This document shows positions 1 to 12,035 of a DNA stretch of 64,000 bases, one piece after another (positions within the stretch are counted from its first letter, which is position 1; each line of letters starts with the position of its first letter). The stretch is from Blumeriella jaapii (taxonomy: Eukaryota; Ascomycota; Leotiomycetes; Helotiales; Drepanopezizaceae): positions 62,001 to 126,000 of the forward strand of contig VWND01000084.1 in NCBI GenBank assembly GCA_009599575.1. The letters are read 5' to 3'. Below the pieces are notes generated by a model that was given only the letters and a program-made list of their open reading frames with translations, had not been told where the DNA came from and did no database searches. The position numbers and the translations under genes were made by a program.

Positions 1-1488
1 AGGCCGTCCTTTCAAATCAGGTAGGTACCGATCGGCATACCCACTGCCCTCCACTTCTCGATCCCGAAACAGAATCTCTTCCGACTAAGCAACTCATCAG
101 TTTTGGCGTCTTCCACAATCCTTGATCCCTCGGTGTGTACACCTCGCCAATCTTCCACAACTTCTCAGACATCGATTTCTTTCTCCGACCTAGGCGACCA
201 CGGACCCAAGCCGCTGTCGTACACGCCGCTCGACAGTGCACGCCATCGCAGAGAAGAGCACGGCGGGGAGAATGACGTCGAAGCCGAAGAAGATACCTAT
301 GATCCCCACTCGCCGCTCCTACGAACGCGCCAGGTGCATCTCCTCCGACAAGACACAGAGCAGACCCGTGAAGGTGCTAAGCTGGCAGGTGATTATCCTC
401 TTGCTGCTGCTGTCGATGATGTCCGTAACGGTAACGATGGGCGTGAGCCAGAGGCGATTGCAGTAGCTGAAGCAGATGTCGGCAAACGCTCGCTGAGTTT
501 CTGGGCGCAGCTCGAGGGCAGCGCACGGAAAGGTGGTGTTGACGCCCTACGAGTACTGCCGCAGGTCGAGAAGAAGCACGAGGAATTCATGTCTATGTGG
601 GAACGTGGCGCGGTCAGCGCTAGCGCTTCAAGCAAGACTATGGGACCTGGACCGTCGTCTCTGGCGGCGCGTGCTGCGGAGGAGATGAGGAAGGCATTTG
701 GGCTCTCTGATGGGAATGATGAGGGGCCGGTGTATAGTCCTTCGGTTGACATGGATGAGGTCGATGCTGAAGGAGAGGCAGCTTATGATGACGGTTCTGA
801 GAAGGATCCAGAAGCAAAGGATAAGAGGAAAAGGGAGTCGTCTCTGGCGGCTCGTGCTGCGGAGGAAATGAGGAAGGTGTTTGGGCGTTCGGATGAAGAT
901 GAGGATGATGAGGGCCCGGTGTATACCAGTTCGGTTGGTATAGATTATTTTGAGGAGGAGCATGATTGGGATGCATCATCTGAACCTGGAGATGATGTCC
1001 GTTATGGGGATGAGGTCGATGTCGAGCTGTTCAGGTCCGCAGAACACCCAGCTATCAGCAAGCCCAGCATCAGTAGACCGCCGCCTATCCCCACCACACC
1101 ACACGCCCCAAACCGACCATCCATACAGATCCCACCAGAAACCCCTACGTTTCTGATCACCCCAGCTTCGCCACTCAACCCCAGGCTCGGGTCCCTGACC
1201 TTCCCAGGGCCAGCCGAGTCCAACACCAGCAGCGAGCCATCGCCCGTCCGCAACAATGAGATCACAGGGCTCAGCAGCAGATTAGACGGGCAGAGAAGCC
1301 GGTCGTCTAGACTGGAAGCTGGAAATTGTATCCCGGGGCTCTCGGTCTCGATAGAAAGAGAGGGGCAGAGAGATATGGAAGGAGATTTCGTCGACGCTGC
1401 TGGGAGGAAGCGCGAGAGATACTTTGATGATCACGCGACTGAGGCGGCAGGCATGAAAAGGCAGAAGAGAAGTTTGTCAAAAATCTGA
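1..1488 (+). CDS. Hypothetical acidic, low-complexity protein, 5' truncated by window edge
   Basis: Partial gene of unknown function. I read exon 1 as 1-20 (running in from outside the window), a CTAAG-branched intron at 21-100 (GTAGGT donor, CATCAG acceptor) and exon 2 as 101-1488, which stays open to a TGA. There is no in-frame ATG near base 103, which supports an upstream start. The protein is rich in Glu/Asp, Ser and Pro. It has two copies of a motif SSLAARAAEEMRK-x-FG about 61 residues apart (bases ~657-702 and ~840-885), each followed by an acidic stretch and a GPVY tetrapeptide, so it arose partly by internal duplication. The C-terminus is basic (KRQKRSLSKI), possibly a nuclear-localisation signal. 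No catalytic motif or membrane segment is visible. Coding status is fairly sure; function is unknown. Confidence 0.65.
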
Positions 1489-2859
1489 GCTCGAGGAAGG
1501 ATCTGAAGAGGCTCTTTCCGACGATACAGATGTAGCTGGTGCTGATGAGTTTGCGGGTTGGATGTGAATAGGATACGCAAGATACGTGTATAGTCTATCA
1601 GGCCGGGAATTAAGTAACTTGTTTTTCATAGTCATTTACTTAACCCGGTGTTGGCTTAGAGCACATACTTTGAAATTATCAAAGCACTTACATTTTGGCC
1701 CAAAGTGATTTACTTGACACATGAAGCATGTTTTTTTTTTTGAAATCGAAATTGATCTTCAGATTAATCTCGTAGTCCTTTCATCTTTGTTGTTATTATT
1801 TGCTTTATTGTCGACGACTCTCGCATTGTCATCTTATCAACATGAAAATAAAGCTTTCATACCAACGCTTCAAAACATAACGCGCAAGAATAAAGAATAA
1901 CTCAAACTAACAAGCAGATTGCAGTAAAGCACTACCAGTCAATGCTTTAACATCATCTCCAGGATTCACATTCCATGAAGTCCTTGTACAAGACTGTGGC
2001 AAGTGTATTTGAAAAACTCCAACTTTGGTCTTTGCATCGAGGTGTTTATATACCAGACTTGTTTCGAATGACTCATCACGCTAGCGTGTAGTGAACGAAT
2101 TCTGACCGATCAGATCGATTTCCAGCATCGCTCGCTTCCAACTATCAAGGTTGCGCCGAGCATCTTCCGTTGCGCATTTCGGCTAAAGTAAGCAAAGGTG
2201 AATGGGAAAATTCAACAAAAGGCAAAGTCGCAAAAGAGATGGAAGTTCAAAATGTGTGTCTTCAGCGAGATGTTGAGTCGAGTAAGTGACTATGAACCGC
2301 ATTGAGGGTGGCTTTGGAGAAACAAAGGTGCTTCTTAATCCTCCGCCAGAGAGCAAGCTTTTACTACCTATTCATTAATAGAATCTTTGCTTTTTGGCTG
2401 ATGACCGAGTAGGCCGAGTCGCGGCGGCGAGCTATGATGGATGGCATAAAGAGAAAGAGATACATGTCTCAGCGGCTTGGCATCCTAACAATGTGGCCTC
2501 GGTTTCTTGTTTGGTTGTTTGTTTAGCTTCGCTTGTTGTTGTTCCGCTTTCACCAGACCAAAAACCAAGGTCCTCTTTATGGCCCCAAACAAACCCATTG
2601 TCTGACTTCCATTGTCATCACTGGCATTATCGCTTTCTTGAGACTAGCCTTGAGTGACAGAGTAAGTGAATCACGTAGACCCAGTCCACCGACCCACAAA
2701 CAGCACCGATGACGTTCACAGATATATCTGTTTTCCCGCTAACTCCACTCCATACATCTTACCAACACCAACTCGTTTTCACATACTATCGATCCAAGCA
2801 AACAACGAACCCGCGAAAAACAACCAAACTCGACAAGTAAAAAGCAAACAAATATCAAG
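1489..2859. other. Intergenic region, no gene seen
   Basis: About 1.4 kb between two plus-strand genes. It becomes AT-richer after 1600 with a poly-T run near 1730. The only open frames are short, mutually overlapping and lack good start context. It presumably holds the 3' end of the upstream gene and the promoter of the 2860 gene. Confidence 0.6.
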
Positions 2860-3648
2860 ATGTGCAGAAATCAGACTCTCACGTTCCTCCTGTGCAAGCA
2901 CTCGACCAACAGCACAACCTGCTCAACGCCCGGCCGTCGCGTCCTATCGAGACTCGGACTTACGAGAGCCTGCAAGCCAACAACCGCCTCTATCTCGCTC
3001 AGCGTCAATGACTTCTGCACCCTCTGCCGTGCCTTCTTCACTGCGCACCACATCTCCGCATACGATTACCGCGACCTAATCGTCAACTTTCGCGTCACCC
3101 GCGGCTATCACGGTGTCGTGACGCCCATCCTAGATCGAGACGGCGAACTCGTGTTCCGCAGAGACAGTGAAGAGACGGGGGGAGTAAGCCAGTATACGAT
3201 CCCGGCCGAAGAAGAGAGGGAAAGTGAGGGCTCCGGCGTAGAGGCCTTGGAAGCTGCTAGCTGGGTGCTGAGTGATGATGAGATGCCGGCGCCTGCTGGG
3301 CCACAGAGGTCGAGGCGTGGATCAGCGGCTTCGGTGATGACTATCTGGCCAGGTGCTGAGGGTGGGAAGCCGGCGGCTGAGGTGGATGAGTTCGGCCATG
3401 AGATTGAGGGGGGGGAAGTGAAGGCTCCAGGTGCTGCACATCTGCTGAGGAACAGACTCGCTGATCCGAGCGAGTTTGAGTTGGTCGAAGTTGATCTTGA
3501 GGAGGGGTTGGCTGGACCCAGTTCCAATCCTTGGAACACACAGCGAGAGGAGCAGCGGAGGAGGTACGCGGCTGAGATCCCAAACGAGCGTCCACACAGA
3601 AACCTGACTGAGGTGGTGTCCCCGTCTTCGTACTACTCGTCGAAATAA
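2860..3648 (+). CDS. Hypothetical 262-residue protein with N-terminal Cys/His cluster
   Basis: Single-exon frame starting at an ATG in good context (ATCAAGATG) and ending TAA. The first 70 residues hold Cys at 2, 12, 21, 38, 53 and 56 with His at 14, 63 and 64, including a CxxC (FCTLC). This spacing suggests a small zinc-binding module, but I do not recognise the family with certainty. Residues after ~95 are acidic and low-complexity, rich in Glu, Ser, Pro and Gly, with no membrane segment or signal peptide. Many filamentous fungi have short proteins that begin with a Met-Cys and a Cys/His-rich head followed by a disordered tail, and this one has that form. The role is unknown. Confidence 0.65.
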   Translation: MCRNQTLTFLLCKHSTNSTTCSTPGRRVLSRLGLTRACKPTTASISLSVNDFCTLCRAFFTAHHISAYDYRDLIVNFRVTRGYHGVVTPILDRDGELVFRRDSEETGGVSQYTIPAEEERESEGSGVEALEAASWVLSDDEMPAPAGPQRSRRGSAASVMTIWPGAEGGKPAAEVDEFGHEIEGGEVKAPGAAHLLRNRLADPSEFELVEVDLEEGLAGPSSNPWNTQREEQRRRYAAEIPNERPHRNLTEVVSPSSYYSSK

Positions 3649-4291
3649 GGCAATGCGCAAAGCCAAACGCAAGCGAAACTACCAGGTCCATGGGCGGAGT
3701 TCTGGAGGATGTGTAAAACACTGGAAAGCAGAGCTTGGGAAGGTTTAGGTTGGTAAATACTCCCCACGTTTCGAATAAGCATGCCTTTTTCCTAACATTT
3801 TACAGCCAGACAAGATGAGTTGCGAATGCAGATACTTCTAAGCATCGAGAGACCTTCGTTCGTGATTAGAGCAAGCATCTCTCGGTCCAACATATCGGTT
3901 TCAAGGCAAACAGAAATGGAAAAAACATTGCAATAATAAGAGCAAGACGCCGCTGATTTCGTAAATTCCAAATTCGTAAGATACGCATTGCAACCAGAGA
4001 TTTGGTTACTGATTGTCGTGAATGGTAATAGCGCCCTGTGTTTTGCATATCGTTCAATCCTTGAAAGTGTGTATAGCACCTAGGAATGTTTAGACATGAA
4101 TCCGTCGAGGTTCTACAATAGTAGAAATATCGACATAGCGTCCATGCATCTCGGGTATATTCAACTCCAAATAAAATCACCAGGTTTTCTCGAATCTTTG
4201 TCGCTAGATCCGGATTTGCGTGTGCCTCTCTGCGATAGCTGGGATTCAGCCAGAGTAACTGCTTCTTAATTGTCACCCTAGCTTCCGACTT
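3649..4291. other. Intergenic region between convergent genes
   Basis: About 640 bp between the 2860 gene (+) and the DUF1275 gene (-), presumably both 3' untranslated regions. The minus-strand frames here have no family resemblance. Nothing else seen. Confidence 0.5.
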
Positions 4292-5190
4292 TCACATCGA
4301 TACCCGATTCTTCGGCCTCCAGAGCGACCACGAAACTGCCGTTCCCAATTTGATCGCGGCCGCGATCCACAAACTCGTCGACATCCCAGCAGCACTCCTG
4401 CTAATCCAACCCCCAGTGATGCCTCCAACCAGAATACACACCACAGCCGCTACCCTCCTATTCCTCTTTACGTTATCCCTCGCCAAAATCCTCGGATCAC
4501 TAGCAATATCACAATAGACGCTCGTTAACACCGTCGTCGGCACTTCATTGAAACCTAGAATCCGGGACGTCACAATCTGCCCTCCACTCTGGAAGGCCAG
4601 GAAGCCCAGAGGTAAGAGTTCCAAGAGGTTCACTACGTTGGTAGCTTCGTCGAGGCCGCGAGGTTGAGGCACGACGCTGGTTTGCACGAAGATGGCGGCA
4701 ATGATGATACAGATGGCTTGTAGGACAAAGGAAGTAGCGAGCGTACCGCGGGATTTTGGAAGTGCGAAGCGGGATAATGCGAATGTGAAGCAGCCTAGCA
4801 GAAATGCTGTGATTGAGACGAGAGACTTGAGCCAGGCAAAGGGCTTGGAGCGCGGTTGACTGGAGACGCCGAGGGCGAGGAAGATGGTATTGCCTGGTGA
4901 TTGATAGTGGTTTCAGAACTGGGGGTTGGCATCGAGGGATGAGCAAGGGAGGGAGGAGGAGACATACCGGTTTGCATGGAGACGAAGCAGGACCAGGCGT
5001 TGTAGGCGCTGCTGTCACAGAGACCGGAGACGAGACAGCAGGCCAAGATGGGGATATCTGCGTGTTGGATGGAGATTTCGGTTTGGAAATAGCAGAGGCT
5101 TGATGCCCAGTTCCCAGAGCCACATGCAGGAGAGGGGAGTGCTGTGGTCGGAAGAGAGTCACTTGGCTTGGGATCTACTGGATCTGCCAT
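4292..5190 (-). CDS. DUF1275 (YoaK-family) membrane protein
   Basis: Two-exon gene on the minus strand: exon 1 5190-4968, intron 4967-4894 (74 bp, GTATGT donor, ATCACCAG acceptor), exon 2 4893-4292 ending TGA; 274 residues. Splicing joins ...SMQT to GNTIFLALG, giving the DUF1275 signature block (SGLCDSSAYN...FVSMQTGNTIFLALG), which is strongly conserved in this family. Downstream are several hydrophobic segments and an Asn-rich loop (FNEVPTTVLTSVYCDIASD), also typical. The family is a multi-pass membrane protein of unclear function, found in bacteria and ascomycetes; a transport role is often supposed but unproven. The N-terminal ~45 residues are polar. The gene is divergent from the New1-like gene, sharing about 815 bp of upstream DNA. 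Splice sites are inferred from consensus and reading frame. Confidence 0.85.
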
Positions 5191-6005
5191 GACGAAGCGG
5201 CAGTTCTATAAGATAGGAGCGCATTGAAGAAGGCTTCCCATGGCCAAATGAAGATATACTTGAGCGGGAGGGCAGTTCTCTTTGTACCGCCTGTGCGACA
5301 TCAAAGGGCTACAGATAGCTAGCTGACCTGCAACATGGTCAGCTGGATTCACAGGGCCCGAATAAACGCCTCTAGACATACCATCACTCAAATGCTCGGC
5401 CGTAGGTAGTGATTGGTCTTGTATGAAGCTTCGTACCAGGCGTCCATGAACACCGATTCGACTTTTCTGGAGGCTCGCACGAAGACATCCAAACAACGCA
5501 CGTGACTGGCACCAAGCTCAGGGACCAGTCCTGAAACGGACTACGGCACGCTATCGAGGTCTCTAAAAGTTGGTGTATGTAATCACGGATCATCGACTGC
5601 GCCCGACGGAAAAAAAAGATAAAGATCCCACCACCACCACCAACACTACCACCACCACCCCTCCCCCCCCTCCTCCGTTGCATCTCACCACCACCCTTCG
5701 TCTCCGTCTTCTGCCACGCGCGGCTGAGACTCTGAGTAGCCTCAATCTCTTCTTCTGTTCTCTCTTCTGCGCATCCTTCGGTCCGTTCAGATAAATCTCC
5801 ACTCTCCTGCGACAGGCGCGAAGATTACCTTTCCACCACTGCTTCGACCACGTTCCCGATTACAAAGAACACCGTTTCGACACCTCACTCGCAAATCCCA
5901 CATAATCACCCGCCACGACAAGAGAGACGCCTTGACACAAAGCTTCGTCGCTTCGACGGCTCTGAACCCGTCCGTAGAATACTCGAGGGCGCAGAACGCT
6001 CAGAA
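5191..6005. promoter_or_regulatory. Divergent promoter region with CT-rich and CCA-repeat tract
   Basis: This 815-bp spacer separates the starts of the DUF1275 gene (-) and the New1-like gene (+). At 5620-5700 there is a pyrimidine-rich stretch with CCA/ACC repeats and a poly-C run, followed by more CT-rich DNA up to 5880. Pyrimidine-rich tracts just upstream of the start are common in strongly expressed genes of filamentous fungi, so this tract probably belongs to the New1-like gene. No specific operator is identifiable. Confidence 0.4.
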
Positions 6006-9000
6006 ATGCCCCACCTGGAGTCTGCCCGCACAATGCCTCCCACTATGATTTCGAAAGAGGTCGGTCCGGCTCCTACCCAAGAGGAGGTTGCTGGGTTCCT
6101 CGATAGCATCTTCACGGCTGCCACCTCCGATGCCTCGGTCTCGGCGGCTTACGCCCTGTGCGACCTGTTCTTGAACTCGGTCGGATTTCGAGGACTGTCG
6201 CAATACGGAGTCCTGGCCGCCATCAAGAAGGCTGCCACCGATAAGAAGAGCGTTGCCAGAAGAGAGTGTGCCCAGAACCTCTTGGGTGCGCTGTTCGAGC
6301 GTCTCCCTCCCCAGCAAAGAATCAGCGAGGTTGTGTTGCTCGTCCAGGATGGCGGCATGGTTGCATGTGCTCTCGACGCCCTGGCCGACAAGAGCCCTGT
6401 CGTCCGAGAGTCTGCTCAGTACGGCCTGGATGAGGTGTTCAAGAACTTGAGCCCCGAGGCTCTTGTAGTCGGCCTTCTCCCAGCACTCTCGGCGTACCTC
6501 GCTAAGGCGACCGGGAAATGGCAGGGAAGTGTCGGAGGCTACAAGCTGCTGCAAAAGATGGCGGACAAGGCCAAGATGGAGGTTGGCACCAGCAAGGAGG
6601 AGGCCAACGACAAGGATATTCTGCGAGAGGCCATGGGATCCAAGCTGGGCGGCTTGATTCCGATTGTTGAGGCTGGAATGCACGACTTGAAGTCCGAGGT
6701 TGAGAAGCAAGCCGTTGCTACCATGACCTCCTTGACGACTCTCCTTTCCAACGACGATGTCGCTCCTCGAATTCCTCTTTTGATCGACACTATGCAGCAT
6801 CCATCAACCGAGACGCTCCAAAAAGCTATCCACGCTCTTTCGCAAACCACGTTTGTCGCAATCGTCACTGCTCCCGTTCTTGCCCTCCTTACACCTCTTC
6901 TGGAGAGATCCTTGAACACCCCCACTACCGCCCAAGAAGTCCTGAGACAGACTGTCGTCGTCGTGGAGAACTTGACTAAGCTTGTTCATGACCCCATCGA
7001 GGCGAGAACTTTCTTGCCAAAGCTGAGCCCGGGTGTGAAGTCTGTCAAGGACAGAGCCTCGCTTCCTGAGGTCAGAGATCTGGCTACCAGAGCTTTGAGC
7101 GTCATTCACAAGGCCATGGGTGATGATGATGGCAGCGCGAACAGTACAGTCGTGGAGAGAATTTCATCAGACGATGTTGCTAAGATTCTTGACGCCGAAA
7201 TCAAGAAGGCCGGTGGCCTGGGTGGAGATCTTGACGTGTTCAAGCTGGCCAGAACCTACATCGGTAATATGGTTGCAGAGGATGTTAACCATCGTGAAGT
7301 CCACCGTGTCGCAGCACGTGTCACCCCGTACCTTGCTCACATCATGAAGGAGGCTGGCGCTGCGGAGAAGGTCGGAGATGCCGTCCAGAAATACTTCGTA
7401 GAGGAGGACGAGAGAAAGCACGGAGTTCCCGTCAAGGAGGACGATGGCGAGGTGGAGATTGTCAACGCCGAATTCTCTCTGGCCTACGGTGGTATGCTGT
7501 TGCTCAACCACACCCGACTTCGTCTTCTCAAGGGCCACAGATATGGTCTATGCGGTCGCAACGGCGCGGGGAAGTCTACTCTGATGCGCAGTATCGCCAA
7601 TGGCAAGCTCGAAGGATTCCCTCCCCAAGATGTTCTCCGCACATGCTTTGTTGAGCACAACCAAGGCGAAGATGCAGACATCAGCATCTTGCAGTTCGTG
7701 GCCAAGGATCCCGCCGTTGCTGATCAAGGGCTGGAGCGTATCTCCGAGGTCTTGACTGAAGTTGGTTTCACCCCTGGTCCTGAAGGACGCCAATCCGAGA
7801 AGGTCGGATCTCTGTCCGGTGGATGGAAGATGAAGTTGGCTTTGGCTAGGGCTATGTTGATGAGAGCCGATGTTCTCCTCCTCGATGAACCTACCAATCA
7901 CCTGGATGTTGCCAACGTCAAATGGCTGCAAGAATATTTGAAGTCCCATACCGACATCACCAGTCTGATCGTTTCCCACGATTCCGGTTTCCTCGATGAG
8001 GTGTGCACAGATATCTACCATTACGAGCCAGGAAAGAAGCTTGCGTGCTACAAGGGTAACTTGGCAGCTTTCGTCAAGCAGAAGCCTGAGGCCAAGAGTT
8101 ACTACACTCTGTCTGCCTCGAACGCTCAGTTCAAGTTCCCCCCTCCCGGTATACTCACAGGTGTCAAATCCAACACTCGTTCGATTCTCCGAATGACCAA
8201 CTGTTCTTATACATACCCCGGCGCAAGCAAGCCATCCCTGCACGATGTCTCCTGCCAACTGTCGCTCTCTTCCCGAACCGCCATCATCGGAGGAAACGGC
8301 GCTGGAAAGTCAACCTTGATCAAGCTCCTCACTGGCGAGACCATCCCAACTTCTGGCCGCGTTGAGAAGCATCCCAACTTGCGTATCGGATACATCAAGC
8401 AGCACGCCCTGGAGCACGTTGAGATGCACTTGGAGAAGACCCCCAACCAGTACCTCCAGTGGCGTTACGCCAACGGTGACGACAGAGAAGTCCACATGAA
8501 GCAGACCCGTGTCTTATCCGAGGCAGACAAGGCGCAGATGGAGGTCACGATTGATCTTCAGGATGGTAAAGGTCCGCGCCGCATCGAGGCCATCATGGGT
8601 CGTCAGAAGTGGAAGAAGTCCTTCCAGTACGAGATCAAGTGGCTGCACATGCTGCCCAAGGATAACACGCAGATCTCCCGTGAGACACTCGTTGAGCGTG
8701 GCTTCACCAAGCTGATCCAGGAATTCGACGATCACGAGGCTTCCCGTGAAGGTCTTGGTTTCCGCGAGCTGTCCCCCAAGGTCATCTCCAAGCACTTCCA
8801 AGATCTCGGCCTGGACCCTGAAATCGCCGACCATAATGAAATCAGCGGCCTCTCCGGTGGACAGAAAGTTAAGGTCGTCTTGGCAGGCGCTATGTGGAAC
8901 AACCCGCATCTGCTCGTCCTGGACGAGCCCACTAACTTCTTGGACCGTGACTCGCTGGGCGGTCTTGCAGTCGCCATCCGCGACTACAAGGGTGGTGTGG

Positions 9001-9430
9001 TGATGATCTCGCATAACGAGGAGTTTGTTGGTGCCCTGTGCCCTGAGCAGTGGTACGTCGCCGACGGCCGCGTCACGCACAAGGGCAACTTGGCAGTCGC
9101 TGCTGATCGCTTCGAGGACTCCAGCCGTCCCGGATCGGCGTTCAACAGCAGCGTGGCAAGCAGTGCGATCAGCAGTGCCGTGTCGAGTGCGCAGGCCAGC
9201 GCGGCAAACAGCGGCGCAGAGGACAACGGAGACATGGCCTTCCGCGCGAAAAAGAAGAAGAAGATGACCAAGAAGGAGTTGAAGGAGCGGGATGTGAGGA
9301 GAAGACTCAGACACATCGAATGGTGCGTCTTCTTCCCCTACTACAAAATTTGCCATTTACTAACGTGGTTGACAGGCTCAACTCTCCCAAGGGGACCCCT
9401 CACCCGGTGGACACGGACGACGAGTCCTAG
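6006..9430 (+). CDS. new1: New1/Elf1-type ABC-F translation factor (eEF3-related)
   Basis: Exon 1 6006-9322, intron 9323-9375 (53 bp, GTGCGT donor, TTGACAG acceptor), exon 2 9376-9430; 1123 residues. Residues ~20-430 are HEAT-like helical repeats. ABC domain 1 has Walker A GRNGAGKS (517-524), signature LSGG (603) and Walker B/D-loop DEPTNHLD (627-634). ABC domain 2 has GGNGAGKS (762-769), LSGG (949) and DEPTNFLD (973-980), with a chromodomain-like insertion (~820-890) between Walker A and signature. A Ser/Ala-rich linker and a Lys-rich stretch follow. Splicing gives the end IEWLNSPKGTPHPVDTDDES, which matches New1/Elf1 rather than canonical eEF3, as does GRNGAGKST in place of eEF3's GPNGCGKST. 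Yeast New1 acts in the cytosol on ribosomes in termination/recycling; S. pombe Elf1 is the same family. Yeast New1's N/Q-rich prion-like N-terminus is absent: HEAT repeats begin within ~20 residues of the start. Met10 and Met14 are alternative starts. Confidence 0.88.
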
Positions 9431-10233
9431 ATCTACATCACATCACAGCCAAATGGTTTGGTGGTGAGAGCAAGCAAGTGGGCGGAAATGCAGTCATGTG
9501 CACAGAAATTAATAGATTCCCTAAAGCATTTGGATTGGGACTTGACGAAAGCAGGCAGGCAAACGGACATGTTATAGAGAGAGACCTGCGACGATCTTTT
9601 GTTATTCTGGGCGGGCGCTCGCGCATAGACTGGTTGCTTGGTTGCTTCTGACGAAGCGAAGTGAGAGAAGTAGAGAGGACGTGTTGAATTTTCTTCCCGT
9701 ACAGTAAGAATTGATACCTCAGATTCAAGACTTGGATGTCTGTTCTTGTTCCTTGGTATGTGAAACACAGGTTGGGCACAAGTTGTTGAAGTCTTGCACC
9801 TGTCTACCGAACTTTTCGAATTAGAGCTTTTAGAAAGGGCCCACTATCCCACGCCTACACCCCCCTCCCCTCCCCCTCCCTCCTCCCTCTGTGCAACCAG
9901 CCCTGGGCTTTTTCTACTCAACCGGGGATTGCTTTCTGGCTTACTCGCTGAGGTTTGCAATCTTTGCGTGCCACCAGCATCATGGGGCGTATCGGCCAGA
10001 GAGTCTATGGTTGTGGCATGACAAGCAGCGGCTTTCGTCTCTTGGAATTTTCAACCAAACTCAGAAGCAAACATCCGTTCATGGAGTGCAGGATTGCAGA
10101 AGAAATCGCGCTCAATCGCGTCGTGGGACTTTGAAGCGTGTGCCTTGAGGAGCTGATATTGAGTAGAGCAATTAACCGCGAACCAGGATGGGAGGGAGTA
10201 TCTCGCTAAGTCGTCTTAGATACCTCTCCGTCC

Positions 10234-10264
<31 letters not shown>

Positions 10265-10675
10265 AGCATGGATGCGCAATGCCATTCCGGCCATCGAAGG
10301 CTTTCCAATCCGCCGCAGGGCCTGCATCCGGGCGTTGCTTCCAGGTTCGGGGTGGTGGTGCAGGCGGATGGATAGTTCGATAGCGGGTGAGTGGGAGAGG
10401 GGTGATTCTTTGTGTAGCCACTTCAGTGCGGCCTCTCGGGGGCAGTGGAGGATCCTCGGTGTTGGATGTTCGGGCGAAAGAATGCTTGCTCTGCTGGTCT
10501 GTAGTGGTAGCAGATAGCACTCCAATCGACGCGCTGCAGGATAGGAGCGTAGATGCTTCGCTGCTCACAGGCCGTGAGCGCAGTGGGGGAGAGGAAGACG
10601 GCAACACGTTGCTCGCACTTCCATTATGGATGATAAGTAAAAGTATAACGCTAATCCCAGGGCATATTTTGGAGC
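9431..10675. other. Gene-poor spacer with microsatellites
   Basis: The 3' flank of the New1-like gene. It contains C-rich and CT-rich tracts at 9855-9890 and a GATA/GAGA microsatellite at about 10236-10266. The longest minus-strand frame here begins at TTG and runs through simple repeats, so I do not call it a gene. Confidence 0.5.
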
Positions 10676-11212
10676 TCAATTCCCCAAACTGTCAGACTCA
10701 TCTTTGGACTTCTCTTCCTCGGAAAAAGAATCATAGGAATCCCTCGCTTCTTCACTCCCCTCGATGCTCCTATCTGCCGCCTTGTTTCTAGATGGCCACT
10801 AACTGCAGACGCGGAAAACGGAGAGGAGTTGGTCGTCGACCTGGGAAATGAGCTTCGTCGACATTTCCTGGCCACACTACCCAGGACAGGAGTCTTCAGA
10901 GGTAGTCAATACGATGAGATGGACCCTATAACGGAAACAGGCCCAACAAGCCCTGTTCTTGCATTTCGGCGAAGTGTTCTTCCAGATTCTTCACTTCTTC
11001 GAATAGCATATAGATGGGGCCGTAGGGTAGTCTCATGTCGGGCCGCAGATGAATCTCGTGGTTCTAGCCTGGCTTTACTGGAGAGGGGGGCTATGGCTTT
11101 GCTCTGTGGGAATTCTTGTTTCTTGAACAGGGACGTGTTTCTCGGGAAGCGTGGGGACAGGTTTTGGAGCCGTCGGTGTAGGTTCTGGCTCGTCGAGCGA
11201 ATGGTCCTCCAT
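10676..11212 (-). pseudogene. Unresolved or decayed minus-strand gene, coding-like segments in shifted frames
   Basis: Four protein-like minus-strand segments lie close together in different frames. One is 11212-11075, starting ATG, 45 residues, rich in Pro/Thr/Glu (MEDHSLDEPEPTPT...). One is 11063-10926, 45 residues, including RPDMRLPYGPIYMLFEEVKN and an amphipathic LEEHFAEMQEQG. Others are 10864-10799, which starts MSTKLISQVDDQ, and 10786-10676, acidic and Ser-rich, ending SLGN-stop. Composition is far more protein-like than in the other frames. The breaks between segments are only 11-15 bases or lack convincing donors, so this is either a gene with several poorly recognised introns or a frameshifted pseudogene. 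I recognise no family. Confidence 0.35.
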
Positions 11213-12035
11213 GAAATGTGAGAGCTCCGTCCCTGTCGGGGTCGAGTGTGAAGGAGTGTGAATGGCCCTTCTCCTCCCGCTTTTTCTGTCAGTTTGAGAA
11301 ATTTCATAGCTGCCAAAAACTGGGTGGAGTATGGTCTGGAGTCAAGTCAGGGTCCTTGTCCTCGAAAGGAAAAGAAGCTGGTTTCCCTACGAACACGCGC
11401 AGATCTCTGTCGTTCGCCATGTTGCAGGTCAGCTTGGGTGTGACCGAGGTAGATTAAGCAAATTGGTTACTAGTAGTAAGGTAGAGGGGTGGGTAGGTTT
11501 ACTGTTCTCACTTGATCTAATACAAGAAAGTAACACTTCAAGATCCCCTTACAACTGTCATGGAAATACCGGGGGCTGGGGAGGAAAACACCGGCGACGA
11601 GGCGCCGGGATTTGCTGCCGCTACTGTTTCTTCTGCTGCCGTAGCTGTATTGTTGTTGTGTGAACACATACTTTCATCGGCTTCTGGTGACTTGACGTTC
11701 TGTTGTAATCGTTGGTTCTAAATACTGGCCCAACTAATCCGGCGGTTTCTGACTGATTGACTAGGTACTTCAGCCTCGGAAGCAGGGAGATCTCCAGATT
11801 TCAAACCGCGTTTATTGCACAGACACGATTGGCAAGGTCCGTATTTCTGTATTATACCTCCTCAAGTCTTAAGACATCTATGTACTGTACACGCGCAGAC
11901 CCACTTTTCCCTCGCTTCGAGCCCAACTAGCGTTATTTGTTGACGTAGGCAATCCACCTCGACCAAATTCCTCGCTGATACTCAGAAGTACAGATACAGG
12001 AAACCTCAACCACCACCACAGATATCACCGCGACC
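11213..12035. other. Intergenic region, no clear gene
   Basis: About 820 bp. A short minus-strand frame beginning MANDRDLRVFVGK at ~11420 could be a 5' exon of the 10676-11212 remnant, but I found no donor linking them. A run of CTG/CCG-type triplets lies near 11620-11655. Nothing else supported. Confidence 0.35.

Noticed and set aside
8514..9356. 280-codon minus-strand open frame inside the New1-like gene
   Set aside because: Antisense to well-conserved ABC motifs; a by-product of GC-rich codon use.
6006..9430. Assignment as canonical elongation factor 3
   Set aside because: Walker A sequence, C-terminal motif and length fit New1/Elf1 better; eEF3 ends in a long Lys-rich tail that is absent here.
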